Shown: positions 16,665-17,500 of the stretch, piece by piece | Layout of the letters: each line of letters begins with the position of its first letter | Position numbering within the stretch: position 1 is the stretch's first letter | Assembly: GCA_036377055.1 (NCBI GenBank) | Contig: DASUZD010000049.1 | Span: forward strand, 1-17,500 | Direction of reading: 5' to 3' | Length of the DNA: 17,500 bases | Source: DASUZD01 sp036377055 | GTDB taxonomy: Bacteria > Actinomycetota > Thermoleophilia > Gaiellales > Gaiellaceae | Notes under the pieces: generated by a model | Told to the model about the DNA's origin: nothing | The model's database searches: none | The model's input: only the letters and a program-made list of their open reading frames with translations | Position numbers and translations under genes: made by a program

Positions 16665-17500
16665 GTCCCCTCGTCCCAGGACTCGAGGTACCGCGCCTGC
16701 TCGTCGGTGAGCGTGTCGATCGTGACGCCCATCGTCTCCAGCTTGAGCCGGGCGATCTCGTCGTCGATCTCCTGCGGCACCGGGTAGACCTTCCGCTCGA
16801 GCGAGCCGGCGTTCGCGACGGCGTACTCGGCCGAGAGCGCCTGGTTCGCGAAGGACATGTCCATCACCTGCGCCGGATGACCCTCCGCCGCCGAGAGGTT
16901 CACGAGTCGCCCGTCGGCGATCAGGTAGATCCGCCGGCCGTCGTGGAGCGAGTACTCCTCCACGAACTCGCGCGCCTGCCGCGTCTCCGCGGCGAGCGAG
17001 CGCAGGGCCGGGATCTCGATCTCGACGTTGAAGTGGCCCGTGTTGCAGAGGATCGCGCCGTCCTTCATCCGCTCCATGTGCTCGCGCGAGATGACGTTCT
17101 TGTCCCCGGTCGCGGTGCAGAAGATGTCACCGACCTCGGCCGCCCGCGCCATCGGCAGCACCTCGAACCCGTCCATGACGGCCTCGAGCGCCCGCATCGG
17201 GTCGACCTCGGTGACGATCACGTGTGCGCCGAGCCCGCGGGCCCGCATCGCGACGCCGCGCCCGACCCAGCCGTAGCCGCCGACGACGAACTTCCGGCCC
17301 GCCAGCAGGACGTTCGTCGCCCGCACGATGCCGTCGATCGTCGACTGGCCCGTCCCGTAGCGGTTGTCGAACATGTGCTTCGTATTGGCGTCGTTAACCG
17401 CGATCACGGGGAAGCCGAGTGCGCCGTCGCGCTCGAGCGCCTTGAGGCGGATGACGCCGGTCGTCGTCTCCTCCGTCCCGGCGACGATCTCGTTCAGCTG
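16661..17500 (-). CDS. ahcY: S-adenosylhomocysteine hydrolase, C-terminal part (5' end outside the window)
   Basis: NAD-dependent enzyme that splits S-adenosylhomocysteine into adenosine and homocysteine, keeping methylation going. The window holds 279 codons, open through the right edge and beginning QLNEIVAGTEETTTGVIRL. Clear motifs are VNDANTKHMFDNRYGTGQST, the NAD-binding loop VVGGYGWVGRGVAMRARG, VTEVDPMRALEA, CNTGHFNVEIE and VNLSAAEGHPAQVMDMSF. The end LTDEQARYLESWDEGT lacks the KPDHYRY tail of the long form, as in the shorter archaeal/Thermotoga-like type, some of which are reported to prefer the inosyl compound. GWVGRG carries Val where many relatives have Cys or Asp. TGA overlaps the CTG start of the nucleotidyltransferase. 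The gene start is outside the window. Confidence 0.95.
   Translation of the reverse strand, partial: QLNEIVAGTEETTTGVIRLKALERDGALGFPVIAVNDANTKHMFDNRYGTGQSTIDGIVRATNVLLAGRKFVVGGYGWVGRGVAMRARGLGAHVIVTEVDPMRALEAVMDGFEVLPMARAAEVGDIFCTATGDKNVISREHMERMKDGAILCNTGHFNVEIEIPALRSLAAETRQAREFVEEYSLHDGRRIYLIADGRLVNLSAAEGHPAQVMDMSFANQALSAEYAVANAGSLERKVYPVPQEIDDEIARLKLETMGVTIDTLTDEQARYLESWDEGT

Overview
The window is a GC-rich bacterial chromosome segment. Its gene order is the housekeeping block comF - hpf - secA - prfB - ftsE - ftsX - rnr, read right to left on the minus strand. The high GC, frequent GTG starts, TAnnnT -10 boxes placed directly before start codons and a long-form HPF point to a Gram-positive actinobacterial lineage. 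A deep branch of the Thermoleophilia kind is my guess from protein flavour only. No rRNA, tRNA, CRISPR array, insertion sequence or phage gene is visible.

Layout from the right edge, minus strand: the C-terminal part of S-adenosylhomocysteine hydrolase runs off the window. It is followed with tight spacing by a sugar-nucleotide-type nucleotidyltransferase (apparent CTG start), a VOC/glyoxalase-fold protein, a ComF-type phosphoribosyltransferase, long-form hibernation factor hpf and an unrecognised 191-aa protein coupled to hpf. The block is then interrupted by three plus-strand genes (8341-13650). These are an exported beta-propeller protein and two tandemly duplicated lipoproteins, each with a TolB-like WSPDGK propeller plus a second propeller homologous to the first protein. 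Minus-strand genes resume with secA, a two-gene accessory pair (93-aa unknown plus a Pol-beta-fold nucleotidyltransferase), prfB with its programmed +1 frameshift, ftsE, ftsX and a compact RNase R.

The backbone genes serve protein export (SecA), termination (RF2), cell-wall hydrolase control (FtsEX), RNA decay (RNase R) and ribosome hibernation (HPF). The accessory parts are the beta-propeller cassette between the hpf operon and secA, and the nucleotidyltransferase pair between secA and prfB.

The most unusual observations are the three-member propeller family, which lies in one reading frame with only single TAG codons between genes; several apparent CTG start codons; leaderless-type promoters, including a divergent pair in a 44-base gap; and a strong preference for TAG stops, with three of the four TGA stops lying in NTGA gene overlaps.
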